In this document: piece after piece, positions 1-14,000 of the stretch | Layout: each line of letters opens with the position of its first letter | Numbering within the stretch: the stretch's first letter is position 1 | Assembly: GCA_009792885.1 (NCBI GenBank) | Contig: WMCF01000024.1 | Location: forward strand, 11,219,995 to 11,283,994 | Direction: 5' to 3' | DNA: 64,000 nt | Source: Eremophila alpestris peregrina | Lineage: Eukaryota > Chordata > Aves > Passeriformes > Alaudidae | Translations under genes and position numbers: made by a program | The notes under the pieces: model-generated | What the model was told of the DNA's origin: nothing | What the model saw: the letters and a program-made list of their open reading frames with translations, nothing else | Databases searched by the model: none

Positions 1-3000
1 CCCAGAGAAACTATGAATAAATTTGTCATTTGCCCTGAGATAATAATGTACTATATCTGAAGGTCCCACATCTGGGCTTTTGTTGTGCTGAAGGGAAGTA
101 TACTCCAAAGGTACAGACTTTTCCCCAGGAAGATCCTGTTGCCGTTTCTGACTTGAATTATTTTTTGCCAGCTATTATTGCAATGCAAAACTGCTTCCTC
201 CTAAACAATTAAATATTCCATTGGAATCTGGAAAAACCATTTGGAAGCTTTTAATTTCCTTTGATGGAGTCCATAATAGGAAGAGTAAAAACCTGTGTTA
301 TTGTGAACTGGGTTTTGTTTATGGTTTCAGGCATTTTAAGTAATTTTGGAGTAGACCTTGGTTCTCTGAAATTGAATTTGGAGTCTGATTTTAGCCCCTG
401 ATTCTGCTGCAAGGCTCCATAGATTGTCTTGCAGCATCTTTTGGAGGTGTTTTATTTTCCTCAGGGTTGCCACAGCTGATGTGAGCCTGATGTTTATTTC
501 ATGGGCACATTTTTGTTTTACACCTGTGTAGGACATTCCCCATGTTATTGATGTGCTTTTGTTCGGGGGACATAATTAAAAAAGGGAAAATATGGAAGCA
601 GAGTGGCTCCGTGCACAGTTTGAGGTGTTCTTTAGGAAACAGCTTAGATGCTGAATTGCTTTTAAGATGTTCCAGACCTCACCAGAGGAAATGATTTTAC
701 AATACAAATTCCTCTCAGCATGTCTGGACACAGAGATCACCCCAGACCCAGAGAAGCAAATTCACCCCTAACACAGAGCAGCCCATTTTAATGATTCTGT
801 GCTTGATGTGTGAAACTGATTTTTTTTCTGGGGAATGGGATTCCTGTTCAATGTCCCATACCTCCTAAATATTCAAGTCTCCAAGCCCAGCAGAACAGGA
901 GTTTATTGCAGAATTGATCAGTGTTTGGTTGTCATTTTGTCTTCACATAATGAAGACAATTCTCCAATATGTGTGATAATGCCACACACAATTAGCAGCA
1001 TCAACTGACCCCATTCTGCTCATCTCCTTAAAATATTAAGCCAATGTCAGGATCAAGCTTTAATAACTGAGGTTTTCAGACTTGCTGTTTAGTACCCTCT
1101 TTGCCCAGACAATAATTGCACTCAAGGTGGAAGCACAGAATTCCCAGACCTCTGCCCTAGAAGCACCCAAATTTGCTGCTGGGTTAATTATAGCTGAGAA
1201 GAATTCATAAAAGACCAAAAATTGGTGAGCTTGGGTGCTTGTCTCAGCACATCACATTTATTACAAACTATTAATGAGTCTTGTACCCAATGAGAGCTGT
1301 ATTTTTAAACATGTTCTCTGCCTGAGATTAATGTAGATGCAAGTCTCCTGACACTATTAAGGTGTTTAAAATAATACATTTCTTTCATGTAAAACAGCTT
1401 CATTGATTTCAGAGGTTTATTCTCAATACAAAACCACTTATGCTGTCATTTGCTAATTAATAATTTAAAAAACAGAGATTTTGTTGAGTTTAGATTTGCA
1501 TGGTTAATAATGAACTTAACACCATAATCGAAGAGTGTTCTATTTGTGTCATGGGTGGAGGGGGAGCTTCAGACAAAGTTTATCACAAAGGCTCCAGCTT
1601 TTTCCAGGTGCAGAAAGGAGCCCTCTGATTTTCTAAAACCCTCAGAGAAGAGCATGGATGAGGCTAGGTCCAACCTTGGCTCCAGTTTGGAGCGCTGTTC
1701 TTCCCAGCTGTGTTATTGGGGTGAGGAAACAGGTCTCTGGGTGAAAGAACCCAAAGCCTTTGTGGTCCCCAGAGTCCCAGAGGAGCTTGGAGAGAGCAGA
1801 GCAGATCCTGTGAGGGAGAGGTGAAAGGTCAGGGACCGTCTTGGGCTGGCCGAGTGCCTCGGTCACCTGGGCGTGTGTCCAGCCCTGAGCACTGCATCTG
1901 AAAGGGGGTGAAAATGCACAGCTCGTCATTCCCTCTGCGTTATTTATGTATCTCAGTATTTGGAGATGGCAATGGATGGCAATTGGAAATGGAGATGGAT
2001 TTATTGCATTAAAACAGCAGGGAGAAGCTCAGGGGGGAAAAGAAATCTTGCTAAACCAGAAGACTGAGTCTTTGCAAAGTGGGAGTTGGTCATTGGAAAT
2101 CTTCAGACTGGTAGCTCAGGATGGTGGTAATGAGCAAGGACAACTGGCTGGTGCACTCAGACAGCTGGAAATTGCTTTAGAGCAGAACCCTTATTCTGGA
2201 TACCTTTTTAACAGGGCTATCAAAAAGAATTCTTTTGACTACAGCCTAATACAGCACCTTTGCCTCCAGTTAGGACTGAAAATTCTTTTTCTTCCTTGTA
2301 TGAGCCAGCATACTTTAATTATTGTTCCAGTCAGCATATGCAAAAATGATATATTAGAAAAGAAACTTGAAAGCATAATATTAGTAGAAATACAAATCTG
2401 GCATAGAAAATCTAAATTAAACACTGCAGTCCATATTGAGATAGGAAAATACCAAATATGAGAGGATGAAAGGTGAGACCTACTATTTTGAATCTAAATC
2501 CAGTGAAATGCAGAACTACCAACTGCAAATAATAATAATATCAATGTGTTAAATTTTTTACAGAAATTTGTTTCAAATTTTAAGCCTATTACTTGTAGAG
2601 TTAAAACCTTCCTAACTTTGTTTTACATCTGTGAAAGAAGTGATTACTTAACGAAAAATCCTAAAGCAACTCCAAAAGCTGAGGCTTTCAAAGTGTTGCA
2701 ACAGCAGAAGATTTTGCTTGAAGTCAATAGGGCAGAATATCCTGTAACAGATGTTTATTCTTGTCTAGGTGTAGTTTTGAGATAGTTCTTTACTATCAAA
2801 ATTAGAATGCAATTACCACATTAAAGCAGGTAAGTTGTAGTTTCCTCTTCAAAATCCCAACAATGTTGCCTGCACCTGTATCTTTCTTTAGAGACACAAA
2901 GGTGATGTTTAGATTATAAACTCTCACTCTTCAGAAATGGTAACAGATGCAGCCTCAAAATCCTTCTGCCTATCAGGAGACACAGAACGCAAGTCCCATG

Positions 3001-6000
3001 GGAGCTTTGGGAGGCCCAATCACTCATTACAGATGAAGGTAGGAGGAACCTGTGAGAATTTCACCTTTCTCATGTGAGCAAGCATATCCCCATCTGACAA
3101 GCCCATTCTCCAAAGCTCTTCTGTTTTCCTCCCTCCACCTGCCAGTGTGCCAATAAGATGAGCATTTACAATGCTATACTTTTTAATTACTAATGAATTA
3201 GTCTCATTTGTCAGATGTCTGAAAATGTGAACACGGGTTTTTTTTTCTTTTTTCAAAGCCCTATAGCTTGTGTGAATAAATAGCTAAGTAGTCTTTACCT
3301 CCCAAAGGGAATACAGTCAGGAAAAGGTGGAATTAGGCAATTAACAAAAGAAGTGAAAGCAGTAAAATAAGAAAAGAGGCTTCTGAAAAAGTTGGTGTTA
3401 TTCTGAACTCCCCACAGCCATTCTGTGGGGTTCCACTTAATTGAGATGAATAACACAGTTTCATAAAGAGACCAGTGGAAGGTGGCTATTTAAACTTTGT
3501 AACTAATTAATAGTTTCTCAAGGATGCTCAGCAGTGATGTGGGAGTGCTGCTCACGCTGTCGCTGCCACGTCTGCGGCTGGGTCTGGTTTGACTTTGCAC
3601 GGGAAGAACAAAACATTTCTGCTAACAGATTTGTCCATCTGTCACTGAGGGAGGGGGTCAGTTGCTGTTATCAGCATGTACTTTCCATTTCCTAAGTGCT
3701 GTCACAGTTTCAAGAAAGTTGTCCCCTTTCAGACCCTTATAATAAGAGGAGAACAAATGTGTAGGTTTAATAGTTGTCATTTTCATCTCTAGCATCACAC
3801 AAGAATAACAAGATAATCTTTCTCAGTATTTAAATATTTGTTCCTCCTGTGATTCACTGCAATTGACTTGTTGCTAGAAATTTGCAGGCATTTGTGAACA
3901 TGAGTTGCCTTTCTCCACCAGATGACACATCTGTGACCATTTCATCCCATGCAGACCTCAAAGATCTCTCTACCTGTGCCTTGCTCAAACATTCATATAA
4001 AATATCAGTCTTGTAGAGATAGGCTTTTGAATCTGTTTCTTACAGCAGTCAGCTTTCTGGACATCTGCAGCTTGTCTTTATGAAGCAGGTGTTCATAGCA
4101 TGCAGGACATGAACTGAACAAGCAACGGATTGTGACTCTCGCCAAGTCCTGGGCTGTCACTGGGTCCCTTCGCTGCTACCAGCATCTCACAGGATTTCTG
4201 GAGGGCTGGGTTTCTTCCTTCCACACAGTGGTGTCAGTGGGTTTGCTTGCATAAACAAAACCTGTTCTGCTTGCAGCTTGACTGTCCAGGACTGTGGAAA
4301 GGTTTGTTCATTCTCTGTGTGGTGACCCCAAGGTCAGAGTGCAGCCACGGCTTTGTTCTTCCCTCACATCTTGGGTGAAACCCTTCTGTTCACAATGAGG
4401 AACTGCTGTGGCATCTGTAGGTGTAAAAAACCTTGGATAGATGTAAGGATTGCAGTGGAAGGGATGGTCTGAATTAGAACGACAAAACAGGTAGATTTCA
4501 CTTTGCTGGAAATAATTTTTGCTACCAGATGAGGTGCTAAGTTTCAAGGAAACAATTGCTACTATCTTGCTAACTGTTTATAGCACTTTTTTATTATATA
4601 TGCTTCCTTCAGGGTCTCTTATTGTTCTGCTGGATGTTGTTTTCCCTTCTCTCCAGCTATGGGCCCCTGGTGTATTTTTCCAGGGGAAGTCAGATAGATA
4701 TATATCAATAAGAATTTTCCGTATAGGTGTTCAGTACATTATTTTTTTTGATGGCATGTTTGCTTCCTAAGCTTTTTTCTTTACTACCACTTTTCTCTGC
4801 TTCCCAGATTCAAGTGGACTTTCTGGATGTCACAGTTACTTCAGAAATATTTGGCAAACAAGTTATTTCTCACTAGGAGAGGCAACAAACTTAATCCAGG
4901 TTATCCTCTGTGCTCCTTGAGAATAGATGCCTGTTTAATCCTGTAGAGAAGTAACTACTGTCTGGAACAAAACATCTCTATGCTATAAGATTGCTTGATT
5001 TTTATTTATTTTATTTTTTGTCCAGAGAGGATGAGGGATTTTTGCTTTAACAGTTGTGTGAAGAGCTGAATCAATACAAGATAAAACCTCAGAGGCTTTT
5101 TCCTCGTGTTGAACTATTGGAAAAGCCTGTATCACTTTATACCCCTGTGTGCAAGCTGCCTTCGTCTCCTGCTTCCCATGGCAACCTGTGGCTGTACCAG
5201 AGTATGGAGTCACACCAGGAATTCTGTCATGTGTCAGGGGTGCACAAAGCACAGCAGGCAGCTCAGGAAATGGTCATTTTCTTTAACATTTGGTGTTGGT
5301 TCAGTCACACGGCTGAGTTCACTGCACCTCTGGAACTGGAACTGTTCAGAGATGAGCAATGTTAAACAGGTGTGAATGTGTTGAGCTGTATCCTCCTCCC
5401 AGCCTCCCTACAGGCATCTGTTTTCTCAGTTTAAAACTGAGACTGGGAATTGCCAGGAGCAGCCTCCCCATCCCGAGTGCTCCGACAGCCCAGGGCAGCT
5501 GAGGGGTGAGAGGAACCAAGACTCGGGAGAAAAGGGAAATGGAGGGGGAGTGCAAAGCAGCCACGCAGTGATCCAAAGGGACACCGGAGCAGGGGTGTGG
5601 CACTGAAATAGTGACATTCCAAAGCCACTGAAAGGCAGAGACAGCAGATTCTCTTAAAGCAGTGTTGTTACATTTGTTCCATGAGGTTGGAAGTCTGCCT
5701 AGCTCAGCTTTTGTATCAATGTGGAGGCTCTACTTTCATAAACCCACACAAACACACTATCTTTTAATGTCACTTTTTAGAACCAGCTTGATGCAAAGGT
5801 GTTTGACTCTTTTGTTACTATCATTTTATATGTGGATGTAAAATCATAGAGATGAGTTGATTTTCTGGAAGATGCTAGACATATCTTTTGTTTTTTCTTG
5901 GCATTTCTGATCTTCTTCGATTTTGAGCTCTTGTAATGAGCTCAAACACTGTAACTCAAATTCCCTTGAAGTGTTTGTAAAACCTGCAGAGCTCAATCTC

Positions 6001-7980
6001 TTTGAAATATGACATGAAAATTCACTTTTCTAGTTCTTACTCTTATTCCTGCCTTTACTTTAGATGATGCATCTTGGCTATTGTGAAGAGTAAGGATGAG
6101 TCAGCTGAGTATAGTTTTTTCATTTGGCAAAGCCATAGGCAAAATATTTATAAGCATTGCAAAGTGATTAGCCAGCCATGTTACTATATTCTGCCTTTTG
6201 GAAAGTTTAAAAAAGTTCTTGTTAATTGTTTTCTTGCCCTTCATCTCCTAAGTAGAGGAAGTTTCTGCCATCTGGAGAACATCCCTGCTTGGCGTCTCAC
6301 AAGTACAGATTCATTTTTCTCACCAAACAGAACTGTTAAATGGTGTATGTTGAAAGGCAAATAGTCATTGCTGTCACATCCAGAAACTGCCTAAGATAAA
6401 CTTTTTGTTCTTCATTCCTGGATTTGGTAACAAAAGTAAAAAGAAATGAGAAAGCTACAAAGGAAAATATTAAAGTGGATACAGAATCACAGTTTGTTTT
6501 TACAGAATATTTTCTTGTTTTTCTAGCTGTGAGCAGTTTGAGAGCTTTACTGGTTGATGTGGAAAGAATGCTACAAAAATACCTCTCACATGCGAAGTTG
6601 TTTTCTGCCTTTTGAATTTGCTGTGCATGTGCAGAACATGGACCTAATTTTCCCAATCACTTTTCCTCTGTCATTACATGGGACAGAGTTTCCCGAGGCC
6701 ATCAGGATTTAAGTGCATTACTCTGTTTATCTCTTGGCACCTTTTGGACTCAATTTTAATGATGGAGTCTCAATTTTACATAGATTCCTTCAAATGTATA
6801 TAAAATCTTCTTAGTTTAATATTTTACTTTTTAGTGTGAGCTCTTCAGAATTTTTCTTCCCATCATACAAGAAGCATTCACTACCTTCCTGTAATTTCTC
6901 TGTGTGTCATTCAAAAAGTCTTATTTCGTGGAAAGATTTTTCTGTGGTAGAAAATCAGCTTTTTGATTATTTGACAGATCCCTGAGTCTGGTATCTCTCA
7001 AAGATCACATTTCTCAGGAAAACGCTGCATCTTGTGAGGGAAAGATTAAATGCTAATTTAATGGCAGTGTAATGCCTGTAGCCTTCTGCCTGCTTTGCCA
7101 AATCCTCTCTCTCTCTCTTTTTGCAACATCATTTGAGTTTTTCGTGCACAAATCCAGGGGTAGATGATCTCCCTGTTTGTGCTGGTGCAGCTCTGAAGTG
7201 CCTCGTTCAGGCAGTGGCACTGAGTTCCAGACACTCACTGAGACTCTGCCACACTCAGCACAGGGAAGTGATGCACTGAGAACAGGATTGTGTTGGCGTT
7301 CTGTTCTCTTGAGAACATTTTCTGGTAGAAAGAAATAGGAATATTTAAAGCGCACATAGGAGCCTCTTCAAAATTCTCTGCAGCTGTAGTTTGACAATAT
7401 TACACAGACTGAAATGTTTGCTTATCAGAAAAGCTGAAATGTTTAAAGAACATTGATCTACATTTCTTGTCAGTTTACTGTCTCCATTGGCACAACATTT
7501 GGAGGGATTCTGATGTTATGAAATGGAGAGTGCCTCAGACTTGCATCTGCAGTGAATGCTCTGTTACCTCTTTCTGAGCCTTGGAACAATAACTCCTTCC
7601 ACCTAAACACTCACAGAATGTGAAGCATATGAGAGATCTGTGCAAGTTGTTCCTATTTTCCACCTTATGTTATAATGGTAACTGCTGCCAATCAGCAAAA
7701 CAAGGAAGTTGGGAAAGGGGGATTTTCTGTGAATGCCACTGGCTTCCTTAATTTCCTTGGAATTAAGTACAGGAGCTGTTCAACTGCTGACATTTCTTGC
7801 AGCTGAGGCAGTGTCAGTGTTACTGATACAAGATGTTTAAGTGCTTATATCAACTTTCGTGTGTGCTCTAAATGAGCTCTGCCAGATCACATGATTCATT
7901 TTCTGGTACTTCTCCAACCCTGGCCAGAAGTTGTGATAAAGGACTCAGATGGAAAATTGCAATTAGAATGATTTTTCAAT
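1..7980. other. AT-rich non-coding DNA, no gene seen
   Basis: No open frame here shows a recognisable domain or a good exon context. The longest (1946-2461, plus, 171 codons) has no family resemblance and no splice architecture. There is a (CT)7 run at 7105-7118. Short perfect inverted repeats occur at 937-959 (9-bp arms, 5-nt loop), 3410-3430 (8-bp GC-rich arms, 5-nt loop) and 5922-5946 (9-bp arms, 7-nt loop). That number is close to chance for this length. The stretch at about 1170-1540 is AT-rich with several TAATTA-like words and is the part most like a conserved non-coding element. That is a guess from texture, not from alignment. Confidence 0.7.
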
Positions 7981-7984
7981 ATTC

Positions 7985-7999
7985 TTTTTTTTTTTTTTT
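7985..7999. repeat. Poly-T run (T15)
   Basis: An uninterrupted run of 15 T followed by A-rich sequence. The flanks show no retrogene or transposon, so it is listed only as simple sequence. Confidence 0.9.
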
Positions 8000-8000
8000 A

Positions 8001-11000
8001 AGTAAAAGAAGCACTTTTATGATGGCTTTTTATGAGCAAAGCTGTGATTAGAAGGTTGTTATGTAAGACTTTGGCAGCTGACTTGCAGTGAGAATTAAGA
8101 GTACAGAGTTGAATGTAGACACAGAAAGTGTTAGTCCTTCCCCATGGTTTCTATTGTATAACCCCATGTTTCTCTTTAATAGCATTGCTTCAAAGCTCTG
8201 CAGCTCTGGTCTGATTTGATCTCATTTGAGGGTGTCTTGTTGCTGTGGAACCACGGTGTTTTTACAGTAGTAAATGCTTAAGAACCTGATGGGGAAGCAA
8301 TAATGGAAGTGTTCCTAATTTCACTACAATAACTCTCCATAATCTGCACAAAACACTGGCTGCCTCCTCCTGCTTCTCAGCAAAGATTTAAAAGCTGAGT
8401 GAGTTGCCATGTTACTTAAGACTTCATTATTTTTTGCAAAGTATACTCTAGAGCATTTGCTAGAACATTATGAAGTATTATCATAAATGATTAAGCTGAA
8501 CTATAATTGTCAAAATATGTGAAAAAAGCACATCTGGCAAGCCTGGTTTTTCACTCCCTAATTCACATGAGTCAGTAATTCACCATGGATCCTCCTGACA
8601 GAGTGGATAAGTCAGACTCTGTGGCTGGGAAAGCGGAACTGGGTGTGCATTTGCAGTTTTCTGAGGGTGTCTCAGCTCCCTCAAGCTCAGCAGGTGCCTC
8701 TTGCCTGGTCTAACCCATGGCAGCATGGACCTGAACTGGGAAAAGTCTGACTGATGGACTTGAGGAAACAGGAAAACCAACCCTGTGGGCCATCAAATCC
8801 TGGCTCATGCAGCCAGGTCTATGTAACTAATATTGTAGATCCATTAGCCTAAATACTTGTGGTTTCTTGCATCTGTTGTTCCTATCCCCTTTTTTCTCCT
8901 TGCTTATATGATAGTTATACTGTCATTTCTAATCCAAGGTGTATTTATGGCCAATTTATGACATTTGTTCTTTTGCCAGCATCAGCCTTTAGTTAAAATG
9001 TTCTTTTTCCTTGTTGCAGGTTAGTTCTACAGGGAGGAAGAGTGAAAAATAGATAACATCCTTCTCAACTTTCCTTTTGTGAGGTTATACAAACCAAAAG
9101 CCTCCTCTTTAAAAGAAGTTTTAATTCCCTCAGTCATATTACTACTAATGCAGATGGAATTAATTTTCCTTGGGTGGAACCTTTCACACTGTTCCAGATG
9201 AGGCCTCACTGGTACTGCCCAAATACCTCTCCTGATGAAACCTCTCACATCTGTATTAAATTATGGGCTCCTTGGTGATTTGACAGTAGATTTTTTCTTC
9301 CAAACAATGAATGTTATTGTAAGTCTCTTACAGCATTATGTCAATAGTATGGGTGTCAAAGAGAATATCTCCTAAAGCTGTTTGTGATGAGATTGTACAG
9401 GGAGAAGGGCTCAAGTGGGAGATTTCCAGTTCTTACGTGTGTCAAGCCACTGAAACACAGTAACCAGCTCCAGGAGATATTTGCCTACTACTTTTCTTTT
9501 TGTTAAGTTTAGGGAACATTTTTGACTGAATTTATCTTTATGATAACATTAAGATTTCAGCTATATTTGAGTTTGATTGTGGAGGTCTTTATGGACCTTG
9601 TTGTTCCTTACTGTGTGTGTCTACAGGGATTTTGATTGCAAAAAGTAGTCCTGCTATTTCCTTCCTATTTCTTCACGGTATCATTGCATAAGGTGACTCT
9701 ACACCATGTTGTACCTCTAATACCTGTAGTATGCCTTGAAACTGCTATTCTGTCACAATGTGATTATATCTGATTCACGTTCCTTCTGAAGATATCCTCA
9801 TCTGACTGCCCAGATTCCTTGGTCTCCTTTCTTTTCTGGTTATGTCCTGTTGGGTCCTTCACTACACTGGACCAGACCACCTTTATTATCTCTGAATTTC
9901 TCCTTGCCTCCTCCACTTCCTTTACTTGCCCTTCCACACTCTTGTAAAGAACAGGCTCGAAGCAGGACTCATTTTCCCTGTTTCCCCATGTCCTTATTTT
10001 GAGATCCCACATAATTTAACTTCCAGGGTGGCAGTGGGTTAACATTTGTAAAGTGCTTTCCAAATTAGGGTGTGCAAATGCTGCTTGTTTCATCTTGCAT
10101 GACTTTTGCTAGATAGAAGCAGAAGCTGAGTATTTTACAATTGCTTAACTCCTCAGTGGCCAGAACAAAATTAAGAGCTGTCTGTGCCAATGATCCAACA
10201 TTTTTGCACGCCTCACCTTTCAGAGGCTGTGCCAGGGGTACTGAGGGGCTGTGGCTGAAAGATCCACGAGGCTGCCTTGTGGAATCTGCACCCTCAGCAG
10301 TGCCTAACCGAGGAGCAGTGCTGAATCTGTTGACAACCTCTCTGCTTTAACTCTGGGATACAAGAGGAACACTCCTGAGTTTTCTCAGCCAGTCTCTCCA
10401 GAGGGACCACAGCTGAGAAATCTCTACATGAAACTCTCATCACTCCTGTGCCTGGAGAGGCTGAGCTGGAGCTCCCAGAGCTGTGACAGTGCTGCTGAGC
10501 AGCACAGTTAGGCATGCTACGTACAGAGAGGGGCAGTGAGGATTCAGCAGCAGGCTTAAATTGTCATTTCTGAGCAATTGAATAATAAATTGGCCTGGAA
10601 AGTGTTGAATATTTTAAGGTTTTAAATAACAGCTCGGTTCTGCCTTTTGTGCGCAGTGTTTGCTGTTGCTGTGCTGTGGTGGAGCTGTCCAGGTGCTGCT
10701 CAGGGTAGGCTGAATGCCCGGAGTAATTAAAAACTGGAGGTTGGCATTAAGGATCCTGAGTCATCTGCTCACCCAGAGGGCAGGTCTGTGCTTTGGGAGT
10801 GCCCAGGGATATTTCAGAGGCTGCAGCCTGGCTGCTGGGACAGGGATGTGTGGGAAGGGAAGGTGCAGGGGGCAGGACAAAGTGGATGAAGTAACAGAGC
10901 TGGGCAGAAACAGCCCTGCAGGGTCAGGCCAGAGATTGGCATTGCTCAGCATCCAGCAGCTGTCAAACACCAGATACCCACAGCAGAATTTGGTGTGCAA

Positions 11001-14000
11001 AAAAAATGCATTTTCTGTATCTGTGATTTTTAAAATATTTTTCTTTTTTTTTTTTTTAATGTTTCTGTTGGCAGGTAGTATGTTTTTATTTAAAAAATCT
11101 TGATAGAATTTTTCTTACATAAATTTCTGTCACTTTTAAGCCTTGTAGGTTGTTTTATGTTAGTAAATAACCTTATTTTTGTATAAATACCACAGCTTGT
11201 AAATTCCAGTGTTGCAAAATCTTGCAAATTTTTGTCATCTTTTTCGCTTTTTTCTGCTGGGGAAAAAAAAAAAAAAGTCTCCAGAAAAATTTTCTCAGCA
11301 AATATAATATTCTACTTTTTAATGAAAAAGCAAGTATTGCCCCTTTTTCATATGGGGAAGCATATCTTAGTGAATGGCATCTCTGCAGAGGAATTAATTC
11401 TGTCCTTTTGCCTTTTGCTCGCCTGAAGTGCTTGAGGAGTTCGCTGTCCTTGGTCCTGCAGGTCATTAAAAGTTGTCAGTCATCAGAAGGAAACCAAACC
11501 CAGTGCTGGGGGAAGAAGCTGCTGTGGAGCTGTGCTGGAGGGGATTCAGTAATCAGCAGAGCAAAAGGGGTGAGATCAGAAGGCTCAGGACCAGGATCTG
11601 ATGAAAAAGGACCATGGCAACAAAGAAAAAGAGGAGTGCATGCAGGTGCAGGTTGAAGGAGAGGCAAAGTAAGGTTTACAGTAAGAGGTGAGGACCTGGA
11701 GAAAAGCTAAAGGACTTCTAAGGGCTGAGGTCAGCTCAAGGAAAACAAAAGAGGGCCCATTAGCAAAAACTGATAGCAAAGGACAGAAGACGAGTGCAGG
11801 AGGCAGCAAGGAGGGAACGGATCAGAGGTCAGGGGCTGAGTGGAAAAGGTGGAGAATGGGAAGGTGAGGAGACAGTCCTGGGAAAGCTGAACTCATGTGC
11901 ATTTGCCTGTTATGAGGGTCTCTGGGAATTTGATTCTTCTCATTGTTTGAGGTCACCAGGTATGAAATCCATCTGTGGTGTTGATTTTGAGGCAGCTTCC
12001 CAAACTGGCAGTGTGTGCTGTGAAGAGCAGCTCTGTGGGATCGCCACCAAAACTGCACCGGGGGGAGGAGGCTCTGGCACTGACTCACTTCAAGGTTTGG
12101 GTATCACTGGTTAATAAAGGCCCATCAATCTATTTATGAGCCTCCTACAGACCAAGTACAGAAATGTATGAAGACCTCAGAAATTATTTATGATGCATTT
12201 ACAGCATAAATAGCTAAGCTGTCAACTATGATTGTAAAGTTCTTCCTCTACTCCTGCACTGTGCCTTTCATTTAATATGGCTTTGTTCAGCTTAGAAACA
12301 AACCAATCCTGTGATGGCTTTTAATAGCTGTAATAAAATATTGAGAATATAATGTCTGCCAGTGTGGTGCAGACACATGGACTGTCTATGATTGTGATGT
12401 TATAGAGAGTTAAAAGGGAATTGAGATGGAGGGGAGACTTATGGAAATGAGGGGAGAAACACTTTGGAAATTTTTGGAAGGCTTGAGTCTGAAGATCTTT
12501 TTCTCCCAACAGTTCTGGATTTCCAGCCTAAGGAGGAATTCACTGGATATTGTTCCCTTTGACATTAAACCTGTGTGTCCCCATAGCACCTTAACTTGGT
12601 TAAAAAGGAAAGTACACAAGCTCTGTAAACAAAAATTGTTGTGAAACTAAGACCATGAAATGGTTGATCTGCCATCAGGGTAGACCTGCACAAACATTTG
12701 TCTAATATCAGATAGAAGATGCCATCCCAAAGTCACATTGTCATTAAAGTTACAAACCCCAGACTTTTGGACTGTACAAATCATTATATAAATTGTTTGA
12801 GTTCCTTCCTCAAACAAGTCAAGTATTTTTTTGCTGTTAACAAAACAACAGGAGGAGAGAGTTTAGGACTCCCCTTGCCCCAAAGGCAGTAATTCTTCAT
12901 GTGACTTTCCAGCTGCAGCTTAATCATGACCACTTGCTGTACTCCAGCTCCTCTATCAATGTTATTTTTCAGCTTGAATATGTGTTCTCTGGCTGTATTT
13001 ATGGATAGCAATTGGAGCAGTTTGCAGCTCTCGTTTTGGAAAGCTGAACAAATCAGGCTCTGAGAGACTCCCCGTGGCTCCCACCACCCCAGCAGGGTTG
13101 TTCTGTGCCTGATCCATGGCATATTCTTCCTCCTGGAACCTCCAGCTCCAGACCCTGCACGTCAGGATATTTGCTGCAGGTGGTGTTTGTTGTTTGCCCC
13201 CACCCCACACTGATGTCACTGAACATTTTGTGACACTGCTGGGGCTTCACCCTTGTTGGCAGTGTCCATCTGGCCATGGGGCATCACAAAACTTGGGGCA
13301 ATACTAACAATGAGTCATTCCTTCTGACAGGAGATGGCTGAAGTGAGTGAAGTGTGATAGTTCAAGCTAGAGGATCCTTCAAGTGATGTTTAAAGAAAAA
13401 ATAACTGCCATTAATTTCTTGCTGTAGGAGATAAAGAGGTTTTTTGGGGGTCTTTTTAGGTCAAGTAAAGGAGTTGAGTCATTATTTGGTGCTTCTGGGT
13501 CCATAGAGAATTAAGAAATTGAGGAAGGAAGTAGACAGAGCAAGGAAGACAGAAAGCAGTGCCCCGTTTCCTCCAGGGCCTCTGCCAAGGAGAGATTTCA
13601 CACATTACAGAGTGCATTAGAATTAAGACAGGAGAACCTCTTTTATTTACTGGCTTCTGCATGAGATGTTTTACTGGCAGTATTAAACGATCTGTTACAG
13701 ACATAGTCTAAAACTTTCTTGACGCAGGGGAGAATGGCATGAGAAATCCAGTAACTAAATTTTTACTGATTTTATGGAGACTGTCAGTGGAAATGTGAAA
13801 CTGGGATTAAATCAAATTCTGTGTGTTAACAGTAATTGTTGATATATGGCACAACAAAAATATTGGTATTTTGCATTGACTTACCCTTCTAAACCAGCCT
13901 GAACCTCCTTAGTATTCAGAAGTTTGTTGAAAGTCTACTAATTCTGACCTCCTGAAAACTCTATTACTGACATTTTGATTTCTGAATTCTTCTGAAATGC

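Noticed and set aside
937..959. Perfect 9-bp inverted repeat with 5-nt loop
   Set aside because: Roughly two to four such repeats are expected in a window this size, and there are no further pairing blocks outside the arms.
1946..2461. 171-codon plus-strand open frame
   Set aside because: No recognisable domain, no exon boundaries and composition like its surroundings; long frames of this size occur by chance in 64 kb read in six frames.
2826..2836. Strong splice donor word CAGGTAAGTTG
   Set aside because: The frame that would end at the donor has an in-frame TAG about 25 bases upstream and no acceptor between, so it cannot end a coding exon. About thirty GTAAGT words are expected by chance on both strands.
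5922..5946. Perfect 9-bp inverted repeat TTTGAGCTC/GAGCTCAAA
   Set aside because: Same reasoning: within chance expectation and no extension of the stem.
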